In this document: positions 13,627 to 23,915 of the stretch, piece after piece
Position numbering within the stretch: the first letter of the stretch is position 1
How the letters are laid out: every line of letters begins with the position of its first letter
DNA from: Sipunculus nudus
Taxonomy: Eukaryota > Annelida > Sipuncula > Golfingiida > Sipunculidae
NCBI GenBank assembly: GCA_026874595.1
Contig: CM049313.1
Coordinates: 40,638,659 to 40,702,658, forward strand
Length of the DNA: 64,000 nucleotides
Reading direction: 5' to 3'
Made by a program: the position numbers and the translations under genes
Notes under the pieces: generated by a model
What the model was told of the DNA's origin: nothing
What the model saw: the letters and a program-made list of their open reading frames with translations, nothing else
Database searches by the model: none

Positions 13627-14407
13627 ATAACAGCCAGGATGTTGTTCTGGTGTTACTCTTGTCACTGACACAGACATATTCCCTCTGTTGTGAAAAGAAA
13701 AGAAAAGAAAAAACAATTTTTAAAATGTGAAAAACTGAAGAAAAAGCTGTTTTATTTATTGTAACATTTTACAATCTGTTCTTACTACACTTAGGGATAT
13801 CATGTTACCACTGCTGCTAGTTTGTAATGTTCTCAAAATTCTATTCTGAATGTATATATTAATATTTTCTGTTAAGGTGAACAGTCATTTAGGGTTAAAA
13901 ATTGTTGTAGCCTGTAAAGTTTACATTGACTGGAAATTAAACTTTTTGCATCATTGTAATAATATATACTTTACAGTGCAGAGGTTGTGTTCCCAATAAT
14001 ACCAGAATCTGCCAAAATTTTAGAGCAGTCTTTCAGCTGATATTGAAGTAAATGGACACCTGGTGTCCCTGAGGTCAAGGTGATACTCAAAACAAACCAG
14101 GGATCAAGGGCCATGTGAAGGGTGTAATACAGAGTTTGTTTAATTGAAGCTCAAGGTCTAGCATGTCTGTAAAGAGGAACTGGCATGAAGATGGAAGGGT
14201 TTTAAGGAGTAACCTAACACTTGTATATCTAACTGACACACACTTGGGATATCAGCCTCCTAAATATTGTCTCAGTGGACAGCTGAAGCAACAGCACCAG
14301 GGCATCTGGGGTAGGGAGTTAACCCCCCTCAGGACACGAGCGTCCAAGTATGTGCATGATGTCAGCCTAGACCATATACCCTCAAATGGTGATTCAGCTT
14401 TTTGTCA

Positions 14408-14866
14408 TTATGCAAGGATCTGAGGAGGGCGTTTGTGTACCCTCTGGTGCCACGCACTGGTACAGAGTTGCTGCCCTCTCAGTTGTTCCTGCATACTGAT
14501 CCAAAGTTTTGAAAACATAAAAGTTGAACTTGCCATATGGACTCTATCTTTCAGCACCCCATGGCATAAAACCCTGTCTGTGTCAGACACTGCTGTGAGC
14601 AAGGTTTCATGTTTCAATAAAAAATGTACTTTTCTTATCAGATTCTTGATAACATTTTCACAAGCACCCTTGAGCAATACCTTGTGTTCTCGATCATCAC
14701 CTATTATGTTGAAAAGCTTCTCAAGACAAAATATGTTTGTAACCACAATATACATGGGTGAGTTGAACATGTGGTTTATAAAGTGAGTAATCTCAAGACA
14801 AAAACTTCCAACATGCTTAAACATGACATTGAAAATGTGTTTTGGCAATTTTATATGGCCATCCTT
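14408..14866 (-). CDS. candidate terminal coding exon, product unknown
   Basis: This is the longest open frame in the window (about 152 codons from the putative splice site to TAA at 14408-14410). On the minus strand it is preceded by a strong acceptor: a T/G-rich pyrimidine tract (TTTTGTCTTTGCAG) directly before AAG GAT GGC, phase 0. The peptide is mixed helical in character (for example FKHVGSFCLEITHFINHMF and REHKVLLKGACENVIKNL), ending basic (HKRPPQILA). I do not recognise the family. A shorter plus-strand frame overlaps it but is Cys/Ser-rich and looks like a shadow. A tttatt on the plus strand near 13751 could be a distant minus-strand AATAAA. No matching upstream exon was established; the 15371-15571 minus frame is possible but unproven. 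It could also be a fragment of a decayed transposon or a retrocopy. Confidence 0.35.
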   Translation of the reverse strand, partial: KDGHIKLPKHIFNVMFKHVGSFCLEITHFINHMFNSPMYIVVTNIFCLEKLFNIIGDDREHKVLLKGACENVIKNLIRKVHFLLKHETLLTAVSDTDRVLCHGVLKDRVHMASSTFMFSKLWISMQEQLRGQQLCTSAWHQRVHKRPPQILA

Positions 14867-15370
14867 CTGCAAAGACAAAACAAAACTCAGTTTAAAGACA
14901 AGGCAATTTAATTTTTATTAAGTGCAGTGTCAAGTTTCAAGTAGAAAAGAGAACTTATATGTAAATGCTTGGCATTCTGGATAATTTTTGTTGAGCAGTT
15001 TCTGCTGTCTCACATTCTGTGTAGTTTTAAACATTCCAAGTCATGATTTATCATGAAGATAATTAGAATAACCAATAAATGACATGTCTGTCTCTAGAGT
15101 GCCAGTGTGTTCTATTTTTTTTTCGGGGGGGGGGGGGGACTATATTTAAAAAATAATTCAGTTCATCTTTTACAACACTTCCTTTCGATATTATAAAGAA
15201 ACCAGTTTCTGTGATTAAAAATTCAGACTATGTTCACTTTTATAAAATCCTTTAAATATAAGCAGCTGGCTTCAGGCACACATGAACATCTACAAACTAA
15301 CCAGTTATGACATGGGTTGTCTGGTGATGAAAGGAAAGCTAAATGCAGACAGCAGCAGCAGAAGTATTGA

Positions 15371-15571
15371 TCATTCCCCGTGTTTCACACCTTGAAGTCT
15401 ACAGGTCACAGGTGAAAGCATTTCCATGAAGAAAAGCCAGCTATTCTGTTTATTACATTTAACATTTAATTTTAATTGAAGATGTTCATTAAGAAAACTT
15501 TGCATTAATGAAAATATGCAATGGATACTTTTGATCTCAGAAGTTATGAAAAGCTTTTTAGGTACTGACAA
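15371..15571 (-). CDS. weak candidate exon upstream of the 14.4-kb frame
   Basis: A 66-codon minus-strand frame with ordinary amino-acid composition (KLFITSEIKSIHCIFSLMQ near the start). It contains an AAG|GTGTGA donor-like site near its 3' end, at about 15389. It lies 0.5 kb upstream, on the same strand, of the stronger candidate exon at 14408-14866, so the two could belong to one gene. No convincing acceptor was seen and the product is not recognised. Frames of this length also occur by chance here. Confidence 0.12.
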   Translation of the reverse strand: MSVPKKLFITSEIKSIHCIFSLMQSFLNEHLQLKLNVKCNKQNSWLFFMEMLSPVTCRLQGVKHGE

Positions 15572-15612
15572 TGCTTTTGCAAGGCCTGACTTTATAATAA
15601 TGTTATTAAAAT

Positions 15613-15857
15613 CATTTTACATGGGTACTTGTGCATCATTATACATGGGCACTTGTGCATTATTTAATTTACATGGGTACTTGTGCATCATTTCACATGG
15701 GTATTTGTGCATCATTTTACATTGGTACTTGTGCATCATTTTACATGGGTACTTGTTCATCATTTTACATGGGTACTTGTGCATCATTTTACAAGCATAA
15801 TTGTGCATCATTTTACATTGGTAATTGTGCATCATTTTACATGGGTTTTTTGTGCAT
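15613..15857 (+). repeat. 24-bp minisatellite, 10 copies
   Basis: Units of CATTTTACATGGGTACTTGT plus GCAT with point changes, one unit 28 bp long and the last 25 bp. The 24-bp period keeps frames open on both strands (octapeptide HHFTWVLV on one plus frame), which explains several overlapping frames here; no start or splice context supports translation. Confidence 0.9.
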
Positions 15858-15865
15858 GGATACTC

Positions 15866-15945
15866 AGTAGGTGCAGGGTAAGAGTGCTGCATTGAAGAGC
15901 TGACTCCTTTGTGAGGGCACTAGTTATAACCTGCCACCCAAGCCT
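15866..15945 (+). mobile_element. possible degraded SINE
   Basis: GTGCAGGGTAAGAGTGCTGC resembles a tRNA A-box/anticodon-arm region; a degraded B-box (AGTTATAACCTG) and a T-run (15949-15959) follow. Weak. Confidence 0.25.
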
Positions 15946-16641
15946 CTTTTTTTTTTTGGCCTGATACTATCAGCTCCAGAAGGTGTTAAAGCAGAGAGCA
16001 GTATTAGAACATGATGTTATATACTCCATGTCAGAATCAGTTCACCCTGGGCTGTGATGATTATAGTGGATGGCCACTGAATGTTTTACTACCCTTCCTT
16101 ATGCAGCAAGTCATTCTGGTATAGTATATGCAATGATAAAGTTGGGAAGTTGGGAATTACCTGGGGCAGGATGGGAACATATAACATGGCTCTTGGCACA
16201 GCCAGGAGCTAAAACATTGCCTGGCTGTGTACATTTGGTGTGATTGAGTACATTGCCATTTTCTGCAGTTTTTTGCTTGGCCAACTGTCATATGTTCATT
16301 TGTTTTTTACAAGCATCTTCTAGGCAGGAGAATAAAAAAATTACAAGTACTTTTAAGTTACAAGGCCATTTAAAAAAATCATAAAAAAGCTCCATTACAA
16401 ATAGTTCTTCTTTATGGAATTGTAAGACATTGAAAAAGAAAAGATTCTGGTAGTTTCTTTTTAATTTCATGATTTTTATGGATCTTAATTATTTAGGGAT
16501 ATTAATAAAAGTTTGTAACTCATCAGGAACATTACTCTCCTTGTTCACACAGGTTAATCAGCCCAAAATTTTTAAATGTTTGAAAATTAAATATTAAGAT
16601 TGAAGGATTTCTTCTACTACTGCAGTAAAAATAAAGATGAA

Positions 16642-17538
16642 CTAGAATACGGGTAGTCGACAAGCGACTACGTGTATCCACCTAAATCAGAGTGGAACGG
16701 GTGAAGTGAGGCATGGATTGAGTGGCAAGGGGAAATAGAGGGAAGTGTTGCATATTAGCATGGATGTCTGCAGCCAAATTGTGTATGTAGGTTGCCCCCC
16801 CTACCACAAAATCCAGAAAGCCGTCCAAGTTGTATACATATGCAAAATTTAAGGCAGATAAGTCAAACCACTGCATGTTTATGAGTGATTTTAGCCCGTG
16901 GCAGACAAACAGATGGACGCTGAGCAAAAATGGTTGCAGTTGACGCCACCAGTTTTGCGTATGATAAAGAGCTATGTCAGAACTATACACATGCTAAACT
17001 TTGGCCCAATCGGTCAAACAGTTCCCGAGATATGAGCTTGGATGTCTGCAGCGTAAACTTGAATGTAGGTGGCGCCACCTGTCATAAAATCAGAAAAGCT
17101 ATCCAGGATGTATACGCATGCCGAATTTCAGGTGAATTAGTCAAGTCACTGCAGAGATATGAGTGATTTTAACCCAAGGCAGACGAACAGATGGACACTG
17201 TGCAAACATGGTTGCAGGTGGTGCCACCATTTTTTGTGCATGTTAGAAAGCTCTCCAAGGGCTACATTTGTGCAAAAAAATTTTCCTGATCGGTCCAACA
17301 TCCAGAGATATGTGGGTTTATGTGTGGAAACAGACGCACAAACGGACGCAGAAAGCAGAGGAAAGGTCAGAGGTCAAAACAAAATCGGGGCGCAGCAGTT
17401 CACATGTGACCCAAACATAATCCCGGGTTTCGTAAAATTCCGCCCAGCGGTTACGGAGGAGTTCTCCGGACACCTACGCGGCGAAGGCTGCGGCCAGCTG
17501 AAAACATAGTATCCGCAAAACTCTGTTTTAGCGGATAC
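16642..17538 (-). mobile_element. Helentron-like family 1, copy A
   Basis: Near-complete non-autonomous element read on the minus strand. The 5' end begins GTATCCGC and folds with GCGGATAC about 14 nt later (8-bp stem extended by AAAAC/GTTTT). The 3' end carries the hairpin GTAGTCG-loop-CGACTAC, then about 7 nt and CTAG followed by TT. The interior holds imperfect half-units of about 129 and 149 bp, each centred on GGTGGCGCCACC or a variant (16938, 17067, 17216). No protein-coding capacity is evident; open frames here are read-through of the repeat. Confidence 0.75.
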
Positions 17539-18606
17539 AATTAATAATAATGACAAAAACTTAATGATCTAATTTTAAGTCAACTGCATGTGCATGCATG
17601 ATATCAGTGAAACACTCTGAAGATGTTCTCATTTTTCATGTATACTTATATATTATGATACTCCATTTTATCGATCAAAAAGTTTGTTATTGATTAGCAT
17701 TTCCCAGCTTTCTAATATTACAGTATTCAAGGAAAATAAATTGATTGTGACTTAAGTAAACTGATAGTGACTAGTGTATTTTTACTCTTTAGTAATCACC
17801 TCTCCATGAAAAGGTAAATATTTATAGTCTCAGGTTTCTCAGCTTTACATTTCTTTGGATCAGAACAGAAAGCAAGTATGTGGAGACCTAACAAGCATGT
17901 AAACATCAGCAGGTGAGGAGGATGAAGTGACAGATTCACATGGACAAGGGGTCCCATAGCATCGCTTAATGAGGGATCCTGACCCTCCCCCAACCTCCAG
18001 CATACCAGAGACAGCGCAAAGAATGCCCAGGTCAGCAGCTGTGTGCAAAGTCTCAGACACAATGTGGAAATGTGTGAAAATGCACATTTGGACATACTGT
18101 GAACTTAATGAGGAAAACCTCTAGGGGATTAACCCTTGCTCTCAGCCACAGATCCTCAGTGACCAGTCCTAATTCAATTCAAGTGTCATTTTCACTTTTC
18201 TATGGAAAAGATGGTTGTTCCATACATTGGGTGTATCCTGTATCAAAGGGAAACACTGGACAGATTTTCATTTAGAGGACAGGTCATGTTAACTGTAGCA
18301 TTTGGAATCCTGTGTGATCCTCTGCTGTATATTACCCTTGTAATCTTCTTCTGTGAGATAAAGGGATCAAAGGGGTGTTGTCTAGACCTGCCAAGGTCCT
18401 TCTAATTTTGGAAAAGTCAAAAGATTAACAAGATTCATAACACATGGTTTCGTTCAGGTTGACAGAGGCTTTATCAGGTACATGGCCAGCTAGTGTATGT
18501 GGACTCTTGTAAGCAGAAGTTCAAATTTTTTTAATACAGCTTTCTTTCAGAGAATTGTAATATTTGCATAACTATTAACATTTACAAATTATATGCAGAA
18601 TTAATT
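17539..18606. other. spacer between family 1 copies A and B
   Basis: Unique-looking AT-rich DNA between two oppositely oriented family 1 copies. Frames at 17796-18095 and 18202-18405 have no recognisable content. Confidence 0.5.
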
Positions 18607-19137
18607 GTATCTGCCAAAACGAAGTTTTTGGTTTGACCAAATTACCTGAAATTCAGCATGCGTATACATCCCGCATAGCTTTCTTGATTTTATGACAGGT
18701 GGCACCACCGTCATTCATGTTCACGCTGCAGACATTAATGCTTATATCTCCGGACTCGTTTGACCAATCAGGAAAAAAAATTTATACAAATGTAGCCCTT
18801 GGATATCTTTATAACATACACAAAAATGGTGGCGCCACCTGCAGCCATTTTTGCACAGCATCCATCTGTTTGTCAGCTGTGGGATAAAATCACTCATATC
18901 TCTGCAGTGGTTTGACTTTTCCACATGAAATTTTGCATGTGTATACATCTTGGATAGTTTCTCGTTCAAATAACAGGTGGCACCACCTACAATCATGTTT
19001 ATGTGGCAGAGATCCATTCCAATATGTAACACATGTAATTCTATTTCCCCTTGCCACTCAATCCATGCCTCACTTCACCTGTCCTTCTCTGATTTTGGCG
19101 GATACACGTAGTTGCTTGTCGACTACCCGTATTCTAG
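18607..19137 (+). mobile_element. Helentron-like family 1, copy B (internally deleted)
   Basis: Same ends as copy A but on the plus strand: it starts GTATCTGCCAAAACGAAG, loses the right arm of the 5' hairpin and much of the 5' region, keeps palindrome half-units near 18700, 18829 and 18976, and ends with the GTAGT/CGACTAC-type hairpin and CTAGTTT. Confidence 0.7.
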
Positions 19138-19325
19138 TTTTTACATTATTTGCATAAGAAGTACATTTATATAAAATACCTTATGCATAAAATTTTAGTT
19201 ACAGGAACTTTTCATTATTGCTTTTATAAACATCATTTTAAAAAAAATTAATTCTGTCTAATTAAAATATTTGACAAGATTATATTTTGGAAGTAAACCA
19301 TACAGAAACCCTATAAATTCATGTT

Positions 19326-19616
19326 TTGTGGATGGAATATTATGACTCTGACAAGCGTCCTGTAAATCAAGACTGTCATAAATTGCCCATGTTCTCAGGG
19401 AAGTATGGTGCCAGGTGCAGACATATGAGAGACATTTTCAGGGACTTTCACAGAGCTAAAAGCATTGGTACAGCTTGGCTCATCGGCATGGGAATTTATT
19501 CTCCTAATGCCAAAAAAAAAATAAAAACTATGGTTTTCAGGCACTGCTTGCATCAATTTAGCCCCCGCATCAAAGATTTTTCAATCATCAATGATTTTTA
19601 TCTTTCAAGAAGATGA
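19326..19616 (+). CDS. unassigned open frame, possible exon or decayed gene
   Basis: A 96-codon frame whose middle reads like a natural protein (RHMRDIFRDFHRAKSIGTAW, then LIGMGIYSPNAKKK), while its C-terminal part is low quality and ends in a region with poly-A runs. It starts without a convincing acceptor; AG sites at about 19399 and 19441 (tgttctcag, cattttcag) could be internal acceptors. It lies 250 bp upstream of the better-supported candidate exon at 19866-20119 on the same strand, so both may come from one gene or one retrocopy. I do not recognise the family. Confidence 0.2.
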   Translation: MWMEYYDSDKRPVNQDCHKLPMFSGKYGARCRHMRDIFRDFHRAKSIGTAWLIGMGIYSPNAKKKIKTMVFRHCLHQFSPRIKDFSIINDFYLSRR

Positions 19617-19865
19617 ATAATACAATCCATGTTTAGTGCTTTTACCCATTTAGCAAAACAAAATGTTATTTTCATGCTTCTCCCTGGTCATATGACATTT
19701 TTATCGAAACATACAAAAAAAAGGTCAAAAATAAAATTCTGTCCGCCAGCACTGATTTCTGAAAAAAGGTGCCTGAGAATCATACCTTTTTTTGTCCTTT
19801 TCTGAGATTTTAAACATTTACAAAATATCTGTTAGAGTAATTGGGTTTTGGTGATTTGGTTTCAG

Positions 19866-20119
19866 GTTTATATAGGGACCTGTGTAGTTCTAATGACAGC
19901 ATAAAAAAGTACAGCCATGGCTTTCAGTTGAATATGGTTGCACACATTGTAGAACCATTAAGACTACTTAAAGGGACTCCAAATCACAAGCTTTGTTTTG
20001 GAGAACCACGGAAAACCATTTTCCATGTTTTATTTGAATCACAGAAAGCTGGGCCAGTGGAACTGTTGGAACCTGGATGGCTTGTTGACAATAATCACAT
20101 CAAGATGCTCCGAACTTAA
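19866..20119 (+). CDS. candidate terminal exon, product unknown
   Basis: An acceptor with a T/G-rich tract (GTGATTTGGTTTCAG|GT) opens a frame of about 84 codons ending at TAA (20117-20119). The peptide has ordinary composition, with stretches such as KYSHGFQLNMVAHIVEPLRL and GPVELLEPGWLVDNNHIKML. The exon would begin with two bases of a split codon. Possible AATAAA signals follow at about 20700 and 20873. I cannot name the family. Alternatives are a fragment of a mobile-element gene or a chance frame; the good acceptor, normal composition and stop followed by poly(A) signals favour a real or formerly real 3' exon. Confidence 0.3.
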
Positions 20120-20569
20120 AGAGGGTTAAGGGTCCTGAATGAGACCCCACCTGATGTCGGGTTTTTCTGTCATCGTGCCTAGATGCTGGTTCATGATGAA
20201 TGAGAATTGAATAATTTTGATCACCTACTGAACTTGATGACATTGATTTCAGTTGCAAAAAGTTGCTTTTAATTTGCATTAGTGCTTCTACAAGATACAG
20301 TAGCATTGTATGTCTGTATATCATGTTTTTGGAGCATCAAAGCTAGGAAACTTGAGGTTGATTTGTAATTTGACTATATTGTCTGAGTTGGGATAAAAAA
20401 AGTCACATATGGCGTCTATTACTTGATTGCATGCTTATTTAATATTGTCTTTTTGTTACAAGTACTTGTTTGTTGTAAAAATTGTAGCTATGGTTCATCT
20501 ATATTCTCATTATTCATTACATAACCAAGGTAACAAAAAAAAAAAAAAATAGAAAAGGAAGTTGTGCAT

Positions 20570-21370
20570 GTTTGAGAACCTGTTACCTAGGACAGTCTCA
20601 GATCACCTTAACCTTTGACTTTTTATTTTTATTATAAAAATTCCATATCTTACCTTTACATAAATGTTTATAAACAATAACTATTATCCTTGAAGGCCTA
20701 AATAAAGAAAGTTGTCATTGAAAATTGAACCAAAATTCTTTCCTGTGACTTTGAACAGTCTGTGCTCACCGTAACCTTTGACCTTGCTTTTATATGAAGA
20801 TTTAAAATACATCAGATGTGTCAGGTTTCATGTATGTCCTTACTAACCACATGTCATTGTAATATTAATCAAATAAAATACATTGTCCTAAATGACCTAA
20901 CCCTAGCTTGGGTTCTTCTTTGCATCATCTGTGCGAGTATTATATTAAATAAACATTGTTTCTTTGTTATTATATTAAATACTATTGTATGAGATGGTAT
21001 TACTTGATAAGCTTGAATAGAGGCTTATTTGGCATTCATAAATGCATTATGAATGAAAGTAAATGTACAATGTGTTAATAATCATTTGCAACTGTTCTTT
21101 CATATGACAAACAAACATAATAGTATGTATGTAAATTATTTGTTGACAATAGGTTCAGATATGTGCCTTGGATATTATGTACTGTATAAGTGTAAATATA
21201 TATATAAATAATACATGCGCTTGTTTGAATTTTTATCCTCATCTTCAGATTAACTTTTTATCTCATCTTTCTTTGAATAAAAAAACACAATATAAACCTG
21301 TATATATGTAATATGTGAAGATTTTACTTTAATCCCATCTTAATGTAAGGTCAGAGGTCAAGGTCACCAA
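20570..21370 (+). repeat. diverged repeats with AACCTTTGACCTT / AGGTCA motifs
   Basis: TCACCTTAACCTTTGACTTT (about 20605) and TCACCGTAACCTTTGACCTT (about 20767) are copies about 165 bp apart. An inverse AGGTCAGAGGTCAAGGTCA lies at 21348-21366. The rest of this stretch is AT-rich noncoding sequence. Confidence 0.45.
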
Positions 21371-22899
21371 GTACAATATATTCTTTATATTTATTGCTGT
21401 ATTGTATCTGCTTCCACAGTTTGTCCCTTTTGAATCATTATTACACACATATTTCTTCATTCTGTTCATTGTATTTTTCATCTCTTTAAGAGAATAAAAT
21501 ATGATGAATTGATTTTTTTAATAGAACAGCTCTATCTGGAAATCCTTGAGTTTATCAGATTACAAAATCTATAAAAAAGATTCACAGAATGGAACCCTAC
21601 ATTATTCACATGTTTTTAATAAAATTACAATGTCATTGCATATTAAGTTTCAAGAACTGTTAAGAAAACGGGAGAAAAAGAAACTATGAATAATATCTAG
21701 CTCACTTGTATCTTCCAGAAAAAGAAAGTCATGCAGCTTTTAAGAGAGGAGAAATTTTCCCTGAGAGATCTAATGACCTTGAGGGATAGAGTTAAAGTAG
21801 ACAAAGATTGATCACTGAATTGCCTGCCATTTATCACTGCTTATACACTCAGAAAGAGGCTCAGGGGCTCAGTATAAGGCAGAGATTGTCAAGATATGAC
21901 CTCTGCTCTCCATGTACATGCACATTGGCTAATTCTATTTTCTTGATGATTAGTCAGCTTTATTTTTCTCTTACATTACTGATATTAATTTAAGCTACAG
22001 TTATCTGTCTTCATGCATTGATTGATGAGGAAGCATATGAGGAGCATCACAAAATGTATAAAAAATTATATATACAAAATTTATACACATCTGACAGACT
22101 ATGAACTGTGAAAGTCATTAAACGTGATATTGTCTGAGAAAGTAGTGAGATAAAAACATTAAATTGTTTGATTATTATTGGATTTTGGGTGCAGTAGCTC
22201 AAATGAACTATCTATAATTTATACATAATGTGACTGATGTACGTCTACCTTGGTAATTAAATTTATATTGGAGTAATAATTTAATTAATGATGAAAATAA
22301 GTGTTATTAATAACAACCTCCCAAAATGTCAAGCTATATTTGGGTTTAGACAACCTAATAATTCATATTAATGATGATAATAATGGATATAAATGACAAC
22401 AACCATCATTTCAGGCTAAATATAGGTATTATGAACCATTAGACTAAATGTCAACTTTATAAGAGAAGCGTTATATAAAATAACATGCAGGATATAACAA
22501 ATTAGCCTTTTACATTTGAAGAGAAGTGTGAGATATTTTTAAGTGATTAGTTTTATATATTTTTTTTAATAATAAAAATAGTAATAAGAAGGATCATAGA
22601 AAATGCATTTATTGTGATAAATTACTGCTGATGGCAGTCAAGACCATTGGTCACATGAAAAAATAAACACACCAAACAGCTGTTATCTCTATGATGTCAT
22701 AAAAATATACAATACTTAAAAATGTTGTATGCTTAAAGATAGATGACCACACATGCACTGAGGAGAGGTATTCTCTGTCTGAACATTAGAAAGAGCCGAG
22801 AAGGTAGGTAAATATGGATTGACAATGTAATAATCTGTTCTTTTATTATAAATTAGGTTGCCTTTTCCGTATTCCAAAATGTTTTCAAGAAAACTATCA
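21371..22899. other. AT-rich noncoding DNA
   Basis: No gene or element recognised. Confidence 0.55.
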
Positions 22900-23345
22900 C
22901 AGGAACAAGTGGACTGTAGTGGGGGGTGGGGTGGAGAGTAATATCCTTGGTGGGAGCAGGGTTGTTTGAGGTCCTCAGTGTGAGAGCAGCCAAGGAGAGA
23001 TTCGTGGAGAGTCTGAGAGAGGTTCGTGACTGGAAATAGAGTGATGGGTGGAGTCCCTCGTCCATCATTCCCTGATCATCAAGAGATCTACAGATGGTGA
23101 TGACCTCCTGATTGGTCAGGGCAGTAGGGTCAGGGACCTTGCCCTCAATAAGGTCACCTCTTGTGATAGGAGGTCAGGGGGACAGCTGCTGGCCTGCTGG
23201 GGGGGTTATGCAGGGTGTGCATCATGGGTTAATGGTCTCAGCATGTGATAACAAGTGTCAGAGCCTCAGGGTAATTATCAGCCCTCCCTTATCATCAGGG
23301 CCCCACCCTCTGGTACTGAGCCCTTCCTGGATGGCCACAAGCACT
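22900..23345. promoter_or_regulatory. GC-richer segment with GATA motifs, possible enhancer
   Basis: Stands out in composition from the AT-rich surroundings and carries three GATA sites within 50 bp (TGATAA at 23246, TTATCA at 23275, TTATCATC at 23289). No coding logic was found in its frames. Function is inferred only. Confidence 0.25.
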
Positions 23346-23439
23346 GCAGGTGTATTGTTAGAGTCTCTGCTTCTCTCTCTCTTTTATACATTCTGCCTAT
23401 ATCTGTTATGCTCCTTTTCTTTTTCTTGTGGCCTCTCTT

Positions 23440-23915
23440 TGTCTATTTCTTGATAAATTCCTCTTCTTCCAGCATCTTCCCCCACTCTTTTCTCTTTCTA
23501 TTTTTCCCTAAAGCATACTACTCTCCCCCTTCCACTCTTTTCTTTCTCTCTTACTATGTGCCTTTCCTTTTTTATTACGTAATTTTATCTTGATGTAATT
23601 CCTGCATTTCTTCCTCCATTATTCCATCATCCTTTCTTTGACTTTGTTCTCTCCTTTGCTTTCTCTTTCTCTCAGTCTCTCATTGTCCTGTCCTTTGTTA
23701 TTCATTTCCTCCCATTTTCTTTCTCCATCCTCCTTTCTTTCTCTAAAACATACTTCTCTTTCCCTTTCCTCTTCCCTTTTTCTCTCTCTCTCTCTGTCTA
23801 TCAAGTGGTATGTGCCTTTCCTTTTCTATCTTTATCTCTATGTAAATTATGCATTTCTTTTTTTTATTCTGTTCACCATTCTTATCCTTTCTTCATCCTT
23901 TCTTTAACTTTGGTA
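23440..23915 (+). repeat. pyrimidine-rich tract with internal ~250-bp duplication
   Basis: Nearly all C/T on the plus strand from about 23360. Landmarks AAAGCATACT, ATGTGCCTTTCCTTTT and CATCCTTTCTTT(G/A)ACTTTG each appear twice in order, about 235-265 bp apart. Frames here are low-complexity (Leu/Ser/Phe) and not genes. Confidence 0.7.

Noticed and set aside
14433-14786. 117-codon plus-strand frame
   Set aside because: It overlaps the longer minus-strand candidate exon, is rich in Cys and Ser, and has no splice support; treated as a shadow.
23112-23907. Several frames of 60-113 codons on both strands
   Set aside because: Low-complexity translation of the pyrimidine tract.
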